Below, piece by piece: positions 1 to 12,058 of a stretch of DNA of 64,000 bases (position 1 is its first letter; each line of letters begins with the position of its first letter). The stretch spans positions 3,472,001-3,536,000 of the forward strand of contig JBCAQO010000003.1 in assembly GCA_039111635.1 (NCBI GenBank), given 5' to 3'. Below the pieces are notes generated by a model. It saw only the letters and a list, made by a program, of their open reading frames with translations. It was not told the DNA's origin and ran no database searches. The stretch is from Heterobasidion occidentale. Lineage: Eukaryota; Basidiomycota; Agaricomycetes; Russulales; Bondarzewiaceae. The translations under genes were made by a program, and so were the position numbers.

Positions 1-45
1 CAAACACGAGGCATGGTGACATGGAACGGTGAAGCAGACGAAGGA
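1..45. repeat. Edge fragment of the array spacer repeat
   Basis: The first bases (a segment reading 'catggtgacatggaacggtg' followed by 'aagcag') resemble the spacer sequence at about 16170-16205 and, more weakly, 7150-7185. This suggests the tandem array, or one stray unit of it, extends left of the window. The match is short and was found by eye. Confidence 0.4.
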
Positions 46-164
46 CATTCAGCATTACATCTGTTCAGAAACTCGGAAAACCGATCCAAGGCAATCTCCA
101 TCTAAGCGCAGGTCAAATGACTGATCGGAAAGAAGTATTCAGGACCATGTATAGATCAAGGAGC

Positions 165-2075
165 TTAGCAAGGAAAACGCAACGCACCAAGATCCCAATC
201 GTGCATCCATGCAGTGGAATCGTGTTGAGTGTGCAACTCTGCATCACCTAACCACTTTGAGCTACGATACTGTATCTCCAGAGTATCAACGTTGTTGCGG
301 ACCCTATCGTAACGTGTCAGGATCTTTTTGTGTCGGTCCCGCACTGTATGATTCGCTTTGAGACCCGGCGCCTGGATAATATCAAGATAGACAGCCTTCA
401 GCCGCTGCCCATTTTCCGCTCGGTGAATAACCTTCTCTTCTAGATCATGAATAAATCTATCATCATCGAGCCCTTCCGCATCGTCTTTCCCACAGGGTTG
501 GAATATGATTCGAACGGTCTCTAAATACTGGGTAGCAACCCTGCAAAAGTGGCAGAAGACATTGCTGATGATCACAACAGTTGAACGAATAGACGTCGAC
601 CGAGGGCAGGACTTGAGAGATGGGTACCAGATCCGGATATATAAATCGGTCGAGGAAATGATTTTTAACATGTGAGGGATTGATCATGGACAAGACCGAT
701 GCAACACTTCTTGATACATCGAGGGCCGGTGAATCATCGATGGAATGACAAGCAGTGAACATGAACTGGTTGGCGCGGCCCTCGTTGTACGCTGATAGCA
801 AGAAATAGTATTCGTCGTCATCTTCAATTTCGAGGCTAGTGCTTGGTCGAATGATTAAGAGGGTGGACTTGTTGCCCAACAATGGCACACCTGATGGGAT
901 CGTTGAGAGATTCACCCCGCCAGTCAGACATTCTTCAATTGTTATAGAAACGGACACGGTTGTTGGAAGGGTCAAATGAGATATGAGAGACATGACCCTG
1001 TCCAATGGACGATGGTTCACGATCAGCTGAGAAAGCCGATCGAGACGAACCTCGAGATCGTTGTGGTGCTCTCCTTCACGGGATAGAACAGGGAGTCAAT
1101 GATGTAGAACCAAAGATTCGAGCAGGGAACATGAACGCAATAATCTAGTAATTGATGCACACTGACGGCCGGAGGCCAAGCCTCGCACAGAGCAAGATGT
1201 GTAAGACCTGTAAATTGAATACTGGTCCATGTTATGGGCCCTCGAAATAAAAGGCGCCTCAAGCTAGGCATCTCAGGCGCAAATAGAGATGATGGATCTA
1301 TCTCCAGTCATATCCAACTCTTGAGATTAGCGACGCTAAGACATTCCAAGGCGGGCACGCTGATCGGAGTCCGAGAAAGACTGACGGGCGGAGACACGTC
1401 AACAACAAGAATATAACGGCACAGACGATGAGAATTTGACTGTATAACGTCCCATGCTGAGTAGTTATAGTCCAAGATTCGTAGCGGGACATCCAAGGTA
1501 CGCGGAACGAAGTGGTCGATGATACTCTGGGGATGTGAAGACCGCAACTTATGCGTCTCAATCACTGCCCAGACGGAGGGTTGTAGGTATATGACATCTC
1601 TCCAGAACCTGCAGACGCTCGATAAGGATATAGCATGGCAAATCAAAGCATTTGTCTGCTTCGGAAACGGCCAGGGTGGGTTTTCATCAAGAATTCTGTC
1701 CCGCAGAAAATCGGGGTGTGGAAAGGTCTGTTTGAATATGTCGCCCAAGATTCGGCAAACGTTGTATAGGTTGGCAAAAGTTATTGAGGGTCGCCAAACC
1801 CGTGTATACTTCTCGAAGTTATCATAGAATGGTAGGTCAATAATAATACAATGAAAGGAGATCACAAAATTGAGGACATGCCAAATGGTTGTGAGGGCTC
1901 AATTGACTCCGTATCCTTCAGGAATAGCCAGATTCAACATTGATCAGCAGATGACCAGGTCAAACACCTTACCTCTCTTGTTCCCCCGGTGGTGAAATCT
2001 GATCGTCTTCAGCTTTGAAGCTACTGCTTCAAGTAACTGGAGGATGGTAGGATCAGGGTTGAGACTGGGCGGCAT
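165..2075 (-). pseudogene. F-box-like protein, broken
   Basis: Not recognisable beyond the family. The start is ATG at 2075; a first exon of about 34 codons ends at a clean GTAAGG donor at 1972. A long following frame to 1308 holds a weak F-box-like stretch (RILGDIFKQTF, then SSVCRFWRDVIYLQPSVWAVI-like residues typical of agaricomycete F-box proteins). The frame stops at a TGA at 1308-1306 after NLKSWI, but the same frame continues with leucine-rich sequence to 1023, so the stop lies inside coding sequence. A second break near 1075 shifts to the frame that stays open to about 463, and a third frame carries on to 165. F-box proteins recruit substrates to SCF ubiquitin ligases; agaricomycetes carry large, fast-decaying sets. 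A 21-nt GT...AG stretch spans the TGA but is too short for a normal intron. Confidence 0.6.
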
Positions 2076-3320
2076 CTTGAACAGAACAGAATGGATAGAG
2101 GGCTTCAATCGTCGAGCGTGAAAGGAGGTGAAAGGCCGGCCAGGTAAGGCTGTGCACGTGCAGACTGTTCATCCGAGCACGTGCGCGGGGATTGTCTTGA
2201 TTTCTCTGTTCAAGCGCGCCGTAGCGATCGACCACGACCACCTGCCCCTACACATTTTGTTCGTGCTTCGAGAAGTATTGACATCGTTGTTCTTTAGGTC
2301 ATCTAAGGACTCACAGCTTGAGAGGGCACTGCCAGGGACCGTCAAATCTTACAATACCGCCGTTTTGGTCGCTGGCCTCAAGCATCAACCGGTTTCCTAA
2401 CGTTGCATACGACAAGCCACTGTTTGCATTCTCTCCGTCCGCTCTCCTCGCTGTGCGCTGCAGCGACTAGAAGAAATCTTTCCGTGCGTACTGTCAGACT
2501 GATTGGTTTCACCCATGCTTGCAACTTATAGACTTTATCTGCGCGGCATATCCCTTCCCTTCTCCGCCCTGCTTCTTCCGGCCATTCCCTTGTCCCCTCG
2601 TACTCGGCACGCCATCTTCTCTATTTTTCTGTCCCATTCCCACAAGCGCGACACGCGAGCGCAATCATCGCCTTCACCACGGCGCACGCAGGAGCATGGT
2701 ATGAACAATCTGAGGAGGGTGTCTCAGGGCGCAACGACCGCAGTGCTCGAAGTGGACACAAGATCGTTACCCAGGCCGTCTAACTTCTTCAAAGCATTGA
2801 GTCCAGATAACGTGCGAGAGGAGTTCCCGGTCTAGATACCAGTTCATTGTTTCCTCAGTTCACCGGCGCGCCGATGACGGGGCATAGTGAACGGTACCGG
2901 GACGTTTTTGTCGTGAAAGCTGCGAGTCTGCGAGAGAATCGCTTATGCTGAACGTCGCCAAATGGATCCTGAAGATTGCATAGCATCATGGACTGCGCGC
3001 ATGCGAAACCGGCAGGCGTACAATGTCGATTGGTGCCACGGAATACCGTAGATCCGTCCTGGATTTTTCGTTCCTAAGCTTAACATGGAAACTTGCTTCA
3101 AACGTTGCTGCTGGTGTACGCTTAATATGAACGGAAAGGCCTCTGATTTTGCCCTTGAAAGAGAGGAGCGCCACGACCGGCTCGATTTTGATCGGTGCAC
3201 ACAGATCAAGTCGTTTTGACACCTTCTCTAGATTGCAGCTCGTTGGGAAGATAGAAAAGGGAAATACAAATGCAACTGTAGAGGAATCGAACAAATACAC
3301 AGGACGTGACTTCGAAAACA
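2076..3320. other. Intergenic stretch, nothing recognised
   Basis: A 110-codon plus-strand frame at 2503-2835 and shorter frames exist, but none shows a known motif, splice pattern or coding bias that can be supported. The pyrimidine-rich tract around 2560-2650 resembles a fungal promoter or leader sequence. Confidence 0.5.
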
Positions 3321-3733
3321 TTATGAAAAGAGGAGAAATGCGAACGGGAGAAAAAAGTCCTTCGCACGCTGCAGTAGTAAAACAAGACCTCGAAGGATCG
3401 CGTGACCGTATACTCGTAGCACACTCACTTCCGGTTCACCCGGTTCGAGCAAGTCGAGCACGACAGAAGCAAAAATAATCACCCCTAGTATTGGAAACCT
3501 CGTCAGCTTCATTGGCATCTGACACACTCCTGCACCCTCATCGATCCGAAGCAAATGCGAAGGGCAAGAAAACAGCAGAGATGTCGTGAAAGGGAAAGCA
3601 AAGGCGAATGTGTGATCGATGATGACGATGCAGATAGTCGTATGGGGCGTGAAAGCATAGGGACGGGCGCAGAACAAAAGAGAAGGGAATGGATGCAAGG
3701 GCAGGCAAGAGAAAACGGTGCGTACCTTCAGCT
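3321..3733 (-). other. Conserved block downstream of zinc-module copy 1
   Basis: Downstream of the stop, a GTACGCACC donor-like sequence (3728-3720) is shared with copies 2, 3 and 5 at the same distance, and a 'ggatcgatgagggtgcagga'-like motif (minus strand) recurs in all five units. This fits a spliced 3' untranslated exon or a missed last coding exon; the visible reading frame has already stopped. Confidence 0.4.
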
Positions 3734-5406
3734 TCACCTCCTCTTCGTCGATCCCGCCGTGCCCCTCCTCCGCTTACCGCCACGACGAGGTCCATTCACC
3801 CAGGCCATGAACCATCTCCATGGGTTGATGTGTCGATCCTCGAAGTCCCTGGCCGGGCAGTTCCCCTTCTTGTGCCGAGTGATCCCATCGCGGCGCGCGT
3901 AGAAGTACAGGTCGCACCAGTCGCACGGGAATTTGCCCAGGTAGTGGACGGTGACGACGTGTCGCCTGCGGTCGTATTTACGGCGGAACGTCTTGTTGCA
4001 CGGTACGCAACGCATGATGTCCCCACCGTAGATGTTCTCGTCGATCACGACGGCGGCCTCGCGCTGACTCAGGGTGGTCTCGTCTCCGAGCCTGAGTTCG
4101 TCCCCGTCGTGATCGTCGTCCTCGTGAGGCTCGCTGGCCTCTTCCTGGTCCTCCGCGGGTGTCGGTGTTGAAGGCCCTCCGCTAGGCAGCGGTACAGGCT
4201 CGATGACGGGCTCACCTGCGGGGTTGTCCACCCTGTGGGTGGACGTTGTTGATGTGTTACTGTTGTGGTAGAGGGCGTTACCGTCGACCTGTGGAACGAC
4301 CACAAGTATCGGGCGCAGCCCTCCAGCTGCCTCGACCGGCCTCGGGGCAGGCATGGGCGCGATGCGCCTGAACCCGCCCTCCAAGGACCAAGTCCTCTCA
4401 GGCCCCGCTCCGCTCCCAATTTCCATCTCCATGACCTCGCCTTTATCCCCTTCATCCTCCCTCATGCCCCCCACCGCGCTCGCCCCGACAGTCGCCTCTC
4501 CCAGCCCTTCCTCCATCCTCGCCCTCTTCGGCAGCGGCGCCTCCTCCGCGTCCATCTCTCGCTTCCTCGTCTCCCGCCGCAAGACCGATGGGTCCCACCG
4601 CGGGTCGAGGCGCGCCACGGTGATCGTGCGCGCCATGGCAGCCCAAGGACCCATGAAGAGCCTCACGGCACCTTCGAGCGCCGAGTGCGTCGACCGTTGG
4701 GCATCGGTCGGTATGATGCGCGCCATCGAAATGGCGTCGGGGGCGGTGGCGAGGGCGGGGGCGGGGACAGAGGCGGCATCGGTGGCTGGGGCGACGAGGG
4801 TGGTGGGTGCGGTGGGGGAGGCGGGGGCCACAGTAGTTGGAGGTGCGGCGGGGGTGGCGGGGGACGGGGACCCTTCCGGGGCGGGGCTGATCGGCCCTGT
4901 CGGTATCTCACGGATGGGCGTGGGAGTCGGTAAGGGCGCATGCGATGATAGACAATGAGGGGCCAGTACCGGAGTCGAGGTGGACGCCCAGGTAGGAAGG
5001 GAGAAGGGGATGGGAGCCGGGAAGGGAAAGGGGGGAGCGGCAAAGGATGGGGCGGGGTGGGCGAACACGGCGGGGAAATGCAAATCCGCGTCAGAGGACG
5101 GGGTATAGCCAGTCACATTTCTAAGGACATGGAGTTCCCTGCGGCTACGTGCAACATGTGCGTCCTGACAGTAAAGAAGAGCGGCTCGTCGTGAGTGGCA
5201 CCGCCAATGTGTTAGAGAGAAAGGACATTTACCCGCAAATCTTCACTGAGCTCTTGCTCAGCGTTGTTGAATTGGGACCCTGAGGGCCCCGCGCCAGGAG
5301 CTGTGTACAGATCTTGCCACTGACACTGACAAGCCGTGAGGAACATGTACGCACTGGATAATTCTTCCTGTGTCCAGGAAGGCCAACCGGACCTGTAACG
5401 CGACAT
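3734..5406 (-). CDS. Proline-rich protein with C2H2 + C2HC zinc modules, copy 1
   Basis: Family not recognised. In this copy one intron suffices: ATG at 5406 opens 58 codons to a GTAAAT donor at 5232, and the second exon (5164-3734) adds 476 codons, about 534 residues in all. The order is a short WTQEEL-containing head, a long Pro/Ala/Ser/Thr-rich part with no signal peptide or membrane segment, a conserved basic block with PKRARMEE that could act as a nuclear import signal, an acidic stretch, and near the end two zinc-binding modules: CVPC-x12-H-x4-H, then CDWC-x13-H-x4-C. A conserved RWFMAW tail and a basic end (GGKRRRG) follow. Such fingers suggest a nuclear nucleic-acid or protein-binding role, which is inference. 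It has a conserved TATA block about 120 bp upstream. The best-preserved copy. Confidence 0.75.
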
Positions 5407-5523
5407 GCTTGTCGCGTTTGGAGAGGTGTGGAGAGATTTGTACACCGACTGGTGAATGGTGAGGAAGATCTGAGGAGGCTCAGAGGAGCAGTCAATTGCT
5501 AGGCCCCTCCGCTCGTTAGGCAA

Positions 5524-5538
5524 TCTAGATATACCCCC
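5524..5538 (-). promoter_or_regulatory. Probable TATA box of zinc-module copy 1
   Basis: The minus strand reads GGTATATCTAGATTG about 120 bp before the ATG at 5406. The same element stands at 105-125 bp in copies 2, 3 and 5, inside a spacer that otherwise diverges. Confidence 0.6.
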
Positions 5539-5539
5539 C

Positions 5540-7843
5540 TCACGGTGAGCGCTAATTGACTTCCTGTACGATTCCACGGTGCGTGTACAACGCTTTGTTC
5601 TCTGATGCCGTACACTCATATCATGTCGCCTCATAGGCTTGGCTTCGGAACCAGGAGCAGGGCCTCGCCATTATTCGAAGGCAGCCTATGGATCATTCTT
5701 TATTACGCACTGAGCACAGCATCTCACAACATTGTGTGCGCAATTCAGCCCCATGCCCACACTTGAGGTTGACGACGTGTTCAAGTGATCAGATGGGTCC
5801 GCATTTCTGGGGTATGTTGTCTGTTATCGATTCACTTTTAAACTTCTTCTGATGAACAAGGAGGAGTTTACCCACATCGCGGGAGCCCGCTTACAATATC
5901 GCTCGGGGTCCATTTGTTGTGATTCTTTCGATGCAGCCAGTCGGTCTTCATCCAGGTATCCTTGAAGACAATATGTCTATTCTGCCCATATCTGACCACT
6001 ATACGAGGGCATTCTCACATATCCTCTTATCTGAACCCTCGCGCCAATACTGCCTCCGGTCTGGAGTATTGAAATTAAGCCTCGAGGTTGTAGGCGCATC
6101 AGGGCGCTTGATTCTAATGATTTGCCATCGTGAACGGCAATATTAGAAACCAACCGCCTTCGAAGTCCTTCTAGCCGCTTCTGAGATCCAGCATATCGCG
6201 CTTGTCCCAAATTGCGTACAGGTACACCCAGGCAGGTTTCTTTGCGTCAATTTTCACTAGGAGCATTTCTTACTGTCAAGTTGCGAGGGAGGCTGGAGCC
6301 TAACGGCGTTTGAGAGGGCAAGCGAGCCGACTATCGCGATGAGCAACAAGAGATCTGATCTATGGCACCCCATTCGGTATATTCGAGTGGCGAGGTCGAA
6401 TATGGTTCCACTTCTTCGCGAGTTCCATTGGTCGTTGTCGGGGCTACGCGTCGTCGGGTGAAACATCTTGTCACTCGGACGGTGCCGGCTTGGTACTCGC
6501 ATGGCAGCATGTGTCTATTGCATGCTACTTTGTGTCCGCAAATTCCATCTTTTCGTGTTCTGCTCAAAGTCTGAGGATCCCCCTTCCATGTAACCATGCT
6601 ACATCTTTGCCTGACTTCGATGTTCTACCTCCTGATGGTCAAGTCATTAGCCACCTCGTGCAGTCATGCAGAGCCTTCGCCGAGCGGGAAAGGACCTGCG
6701 CGCTTGGTCGAGCATTATTCGTTTTATGAGTTCATGGAGCTAGACCCTTGGTCCGTATCCTTCATTATGCGTTGATCTATTAAAATCTCATCGATTCTAC
6801 GAGGGCCACGACGAGGATTTGCCTGCATCGCTTGCTAGGTCTTGGCTTTCCGGTTCTTGGATCTGGCCGTTGAGAAATTGTTGTGCGCACAATCGATAGA
6901 CGTTGTCCGGTATGGATTAGGAAAAGATATACGGGAGAAGTGCATGTAAGTGTTTTTTATTCTTGCCGCCGCTCATATCTCATACAGATTCTTTACCCAT
7001 CCGAGAGGAAAATTTCGATGAGAATCGTGTAGCATCTCTTGTTCCGTGATGCAACCTGATGTGGCAAATTTGGAGGCGACGAACTAGACAGAGATAATGG
7101 AAAAATTGGTGGTTCTAACCTGGTCATTGATATAAGATAGTATACACGAGATATAGCGCATCGCTGCGCATATGGGACGGTAAAGCAAACCGCGCCACTC
7201 GATGGAAGTGGGCGTTGGAGGAAAGTTGAAAGTGAACCCGCTGCTATGGCGCAGACTCCGATTTGGTTGCCGACCGTTCAGCCTCCGCTGGTCTCCTCGG
7301 CGTTCAACCTCTTCATGAAAAATGGATATCTGAGCGCTCAAAGGTGCCATTGTCCCGCCTTCCACCGACTTTGGGATACTCTGACGTAGCTGGAAAAATA
7401 CTACGTCAATGGAAGAATCTGTGACCTCGCCAGCTAACGCGCGCAATCCTTATTCATATTGAGTGTCTAGCTCAGTGTGCTCGCATCGATCCATATATGA
7501 TGGAAGGCTATGAGGAAGTTTTGGATGCGCGCAGCGGCGACGAATCTCACTTGAATCCGTGATCGAGGACATCCTGCATCGACTCAGCAAAACGGCCGAA
7601 GGCAGCTCGGATTTGACCGGAGCTGTTCTTCCGAACTCGCGCGCGGGTAGGATTGTCTCAGTTCTTCGAGTCCCTCCTGAAGGAAAAGACACAATGGAAT
7701 GCGATTTTTTCAATGCACGCAGAAGAACTTGTGTATTTTGGATACAATTTCTAGATTACAGCGTGTCGAGACGACTCAGGCGGGAGAAAAAGGGAATATA
7801 CACAGAAGTGTCAGATAGATACTCAAGGCGATCTTGAAAACAC
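5540..7843. other. Unit 1 spacer, decayed sequence
   Basis: No intact gene. Block 5640-6600 matches spacers of units 2, 3 and 5. A plus-strand ATG at about 5753 opens a frame reading MPTLEVDDVFK that stops at once, while unit 3 has 20 codons there. Around 6150-6330 the minus strand keeps an exon-like segment (WDKRIVLDL-like in units 2 and 3) with a possible splice donor, perhaps the relic of another gene. The 6840-7450 part matches the sequence just before the ankyrin gene. Confidence 0.55.
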
Positions 7844-8329
7844 CATGAAAAGAGCAGCAATGCAGATAGGAGAAAATTAGTCAGTCCTTCACAAAGTGCT
7901 GAAGCCGTGCTGTGGTAAAGCGCGAGGAACTTGACGGACCGCGTGACCTACTACATAGTAGCGACTACCAGCACAGACCAGCACACTCACTCCACTCCAC
8001 CATGTCCGAGCATGTTGACGATAACACAAGCAAGGCCGCGAATGAACATCCCTATTGGAAACGTCGTCAGCCCCATCCGACACACTCCTGCACCCTCATC
8101 GATCCGAGACCAAAAGCAAAATGCAAGAAAATAGCAGGGATGTCGTGAAACGGAAAGCGAAGGCGAGTGTGCGATCGATGATGACGATGCAGAAGTTGTG
8201 GGGGGCGAAAGCTTGGGGACAGGAGCAGAACAAAAGGGAAGGGAAGGAATGCGAGAGCGGGCAAGAAACCATGGTGCGTACCTCCAGCTTCAGCTCGCCA
8301 TCGCCGATGATCCCGCCGCACCTCTACTC

Positions 8330-10007
8330 CTACCGCCACCCCGAAGGTCCACTTAACCAGGCCATGAACCACCTCATTGGGTTTGTGTGCCGATCCTCGA
8401 AGTCCCTCGCTGGGCAATTCTCGTCCTTGTGACGAGTGACCCCATCACGGCGTGCGTAGAAAAACATATCGCACCAGTCGCAGGGGACCTTGTTGAGGTA
8501 GTGGATGGTGACGACGTGCCGTCTGCGGTCGTACTTGCGCCCAAAGGACATGTTGTTGCACGCGAGGCAGCGCAGTGGGTTCCCGCCGTATATCTTCTCG
8601 TCGATCACGACGGCGGCCTCGCGCTTGCTGAGGCTGGACCCGTCTACGAGCTGGTGTTGGTGCTCATTGTGATCGTAAATGCCGGCCTCTCCAGCCTCAT
8701 CTTGGTCGTCCGCAGGCGTTGATGTCGAAGGCCCTCCGCTTGGCAGCGGTACAGGCTCGACGACGAATTCTCCTGCAGGGTTGTCTACCCTGTGGGTGGA
8801 CGTTGTTGATGTATCGATGTTCGATTGAAGGGCGTTGCCGTGAACCTGTGGAATGACCACAGGCATCGGGCGCAGCCCTCCAGCTGCCTCGACTGGCCCG
8901 GTTGCAGGCTTGGGCGCGATGTGCCTGTACCTGGTCACCTCAGACCCAGTCTTCTCCTTCCCCTCGCTTCCCACTCCTCCCTCACCCTCCCTGATCTTCG
9001 CCTTCGATATACCTTCCTCCTCCTCATTCTCACGTGCGCTCCTCTCCACGCTTGTCCCGATAATCACGTCCTCCACTCCTCGCTCCACCCTCGCTCTCTT
9101 CTGCGGTGGCTGCTCCTCTGCGTCCACTCGTCGCTTCCTCCTCTCCCGCCGGAGGTCCGATGGGTCCCACAGCGGGTTGAGGCGGGCCACTACGATGGTG
9201 CGCGCCATATCAACCCAAGGACCCTTGAAGGGCCTCACGGCGCCTTCTAATGCCGAGTAGGTCGACCGTTGCGCGTCCGTTGGTATGACGCGCGCCATGG
9301 CGATGGCATCAGGGGCTGGGGCGACATGCAGGGCGGGAGCGACAGGGGGTGCGGGTGGGCTGGTGGCGGCGACGGTGGTGGGAGGCTTGGCGGGGGTGGC
9401 GGGGGACGGGAGTTCCTCTGGGGCGGGGCTGAGCGGCCCTGTCGGTGTGTCAGGGATGGGCGTGGGCGTTGGTGCGGCCGCATGCGGTGCCCAGCGATGA
9501 GAAGCTGGCACCGTCGCCCAGGTGGAGGCCCATGTAGGCGGGCCGACTGCGATGGGGGCCGGGAAGGTGGAAGGCGGAGTGACTACAGAGGGTGCGGGAA
9601 AGGGGGAAGCGGGAGCGACGAAGGAGAATGCGGGGTGGATGGTCACGACGGGAAATTGCGAGCCGACGTCGCGCGACCGTGCGCGCATGCGCGCCTCAGA
9701 GGACTGGCTGTAGCCAGCCCTGGTTGGTGGGACATGAAGTCCCGCACAGCTACGCTCGACATGCGCACCCTGACGGTGCAAGGGAACGCATCGTGAGTGG
9801 CACCGTCGACGTGTCAGAACGAAAGAAAACCTACTTCCGGAATCGCAATGGGCTCTTGCTCATCGTTGGTGGACTGAGACCCTGAGGGTCCCGCGCCAGG
9901 AGCTGTATGAAAGCTGTTCTGGTAAAATTCAAGGCCCTGAAGGACATGTACGCACTCTCAAGTTCTTCCTGTGTCCAAGACGGCCAGCCGTGTATTCTGT
10001 GCGACAT
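8330..10007 (-). CDS. Proline-rich protein with C2H2 + C2HC zinc modules, copy 2
   Basis: Paralogue of copy 1. The large exon (9769-8330, 479 codons) begins after a CAG acceptor with GAHVERS and runs uninterrupted to a TAG just past RWFMAWLSGPSGWR, so it lacks the basic tail of copies 1 and 3. The first module has one extra residue (CLAC-x13-H-x4-H); the second is CDWC-x13-H-x4-C. The basic block reads QKRARVER. The upstream exon carries APGAGPSGS and ends at a GTAGGT donor. The conserved head (ATG at 10007, PSWTQEELESAY) is in a different frame from that exon, and the segment between is one base shorter than in copy 1; a GTACAT...CAG pair there may be an additional intron. Amino-terminal structure therefore remains uncertain. 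Confidence 0.7.
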
Positions 10008-10019
10008 GGCTTCGTGCTA

Positions 10020-12058
10020 TGGATGCTTGTGGAAGGTTTTCAGGTGTAGGTGGGTCGGCTGGTAAATTCTGGATGGGCGGTTGATGGTTCGGCTCCTCTC
10101 GTCAAAATCATCTAGATATACTACTGCCCCCAGGGCGGGCGTTTCCCGACTTCTCGAACGATTCCACGATGCGACCACCACGCCTTGTTCTTCGATGCCG
10201 CCTAGCCGTATTCTCTCGCCTATTGACATTGAGTTTGGAACCAGGAATGCGGTGCGTCATTGTTCAAAGGCAGGAAGAGGCTGTCCTGCGCGTGTTACGA
10301 AATGGGCCTGACTACCAGCGCCGAGTGCTGGAATCGGATTTCTGCCTCATGTCCACCCTTCAGGAGGGGAGCGTGTTCAACTCATCATATACGTCTGTGT
10401 TTCTAGGGTACGTTACCTGTTATCATTCTGCATCTGAACCTCGATAGAGTTGGGATGATGCAGGTCTTCTGATGGCGGGGCGGGGCCTTCGGGACAAAGC
10501 AAGGACGGCGAGGAATTTACCCACGTCACGGTAGCCCGCTTCCAATGTCGGTCGGTCCTCGACTATAGCGGTCAACACAGTCATCAGTTGGTTTCCCCTC
10601 GCTCGGGTTTCTTCTCCTGACGGCTTTTCTTTGCTGTCCATATTTCTCTGCCATGCACGGGGATTTTCATCTTCATCGTTCCATGCTGCTCTCTCGTGCC
10701 GATACCGCGTCGTCAGTTCAAATTAGGCCTCGTGTCTCGAAGTTGTAGGCGCATCAGGGCGCTTGATTTTTGGGATTTGCCATCGTGAACGGCATCATGA
10801 AGAACCAATTGCCTTCGAAACTCCGATCTTCTAACCGCTTCTGAGATCCAGCACAATGCGCTTGTCCCAAACCGTGCACAGGTACACCAAGACATGTTTC
10901 TTTGCATCTATTTGTTCCCTTTTCTTTCCTCACTTGCAGCATAGCTTCTTGTCAAGTCGCGTGGTAGACTCCGGATTTACGGCGTTTGAGAGGGCAGGTG
11001 AGCTGACTATCGCGATGAGTAACAAGAGTCCTGATCTATAGCACCCAATTCGGAATATTCGAGTGGCGAGGCCATGTTCTATCGGTCCTCATCGGAGCTA
11101 CATGTCGTTGGGTGAAATCCCCTGTCACTCGAATGGTGCCGGCCTGGGACTTGCGGTCTATTGCGATCTTGTGTCCGCCGTCGGAAGCACACGAACGAAG
11201 ACGTTGTTCAAGACTCAAGCCTGAGCCTGCTCGGTTCACAGGGCATTCAAGCTTCACGTCAAACCCATTTACGATGTCTATGTACGTACTTTTTTTCTGG
11301 ACGTTAAGTCGCCCATGTTCTAACATATGTGTCATCTGCGGATTCGTTGTTCAAGATCGTCTCCGTCCCTGCCGTGGCATCTGCTCAGTCTGGCCACCTC
11401 TCTCGCTGCCCTCGTCCGCTTTGTGTGGGTATTTGCAGGTGCTAACCCTCCTTTTTTCCGTCTTGCTTGCTTGCGTGCCTGTTCACGCCTTCTCAACATC
11501 CATCGACGGGGCTGGGGCCTGCAGTCCCTGGCAGTTTGACTAGCCCCCGGCCATCAAGTGCTCCCTCGACATAGTACCGCCGATGAGCTAAACACCGCCG
11601 TTTGGTCTGTTTGTTCGTCAACGCGACAAGCAGAGCGACCGACTCTGGGTGTCCGCTTCGTCTGCCTCTATGACCATAGATGAGCAGACAAACTCTGCAG
11701 CTTTAACATAGGGGCTCGCTCATTCTTGCAAGGCCGTTGCGTAATTGGGGGGCAGCGAAACGTGTACCAATGCAGGCTGTCTATCATCGGTCTGCGTAAG
11801 AGACTCGGAGTGCGGTACAGGGAACTCGAACCGGGAGCGATGCACACTGAGTATAAACTACGTCTGGTCGACACGATCACTCCATTACTCTTCTCTCTGA
11901 AAGAGAGAAATGGCCCAGGAAACGCGAGATATAGCTCACTCTTGTTCAGCGCACCGGGTTTTGTGAATATTTGTCATATTTTGGTCTGCCAAGAAAAATA
12001 ATAGAAGAAATGCTAATACAACTCTATGGGAATTGGACACAGGAGATGCGATTTCGAA
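10020..12058. other. Unit 2 spacer, decayed sequence
   Basis: A TATA block at 10110-10122 (minus strand) serves copy 2. The rest matches spacers 1, 3 and 5. At about 10349 a plus-strand ATG opens MSTLQEGSVFN, homologous to MPTLEDKDVFK of unit 3. Exon-like sequence with a donor and acceptor pair recurs at 10840-11050 (minus strand). From about 11330 to 12058 nothing is recognised. Confidence 0.5.
10110..10122 (-). promoter_or_regulatory. Probable TATA box of zinc-module copy 2
   Basis: TATATCTAGA on the minus strand, about 105 bp before the head ATG at 10007; conserved position across copies. Confidence 0.55.

Noticed and set aside
2503..2835. 110-codon plus-strand ORF
   Set aside because: No motif, no splice context, low-complexity start; cannot be told from chance.
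4225..4245. Short palindrome CCACCCTGTGGGTGG repeated in the zinc-module genes
   Set aside because: It codes the conserved THRVDN residues and is kept as part of the coding sequence; no separate role is needed.
4265..4958. Gly/Arg-rich plus-strand frames opposite copy 1 (also 8825-9796 and 12996-13713)
   Set aside because: They are antisense to the proline-rich part of the zinc-module genes and change frame between copies.
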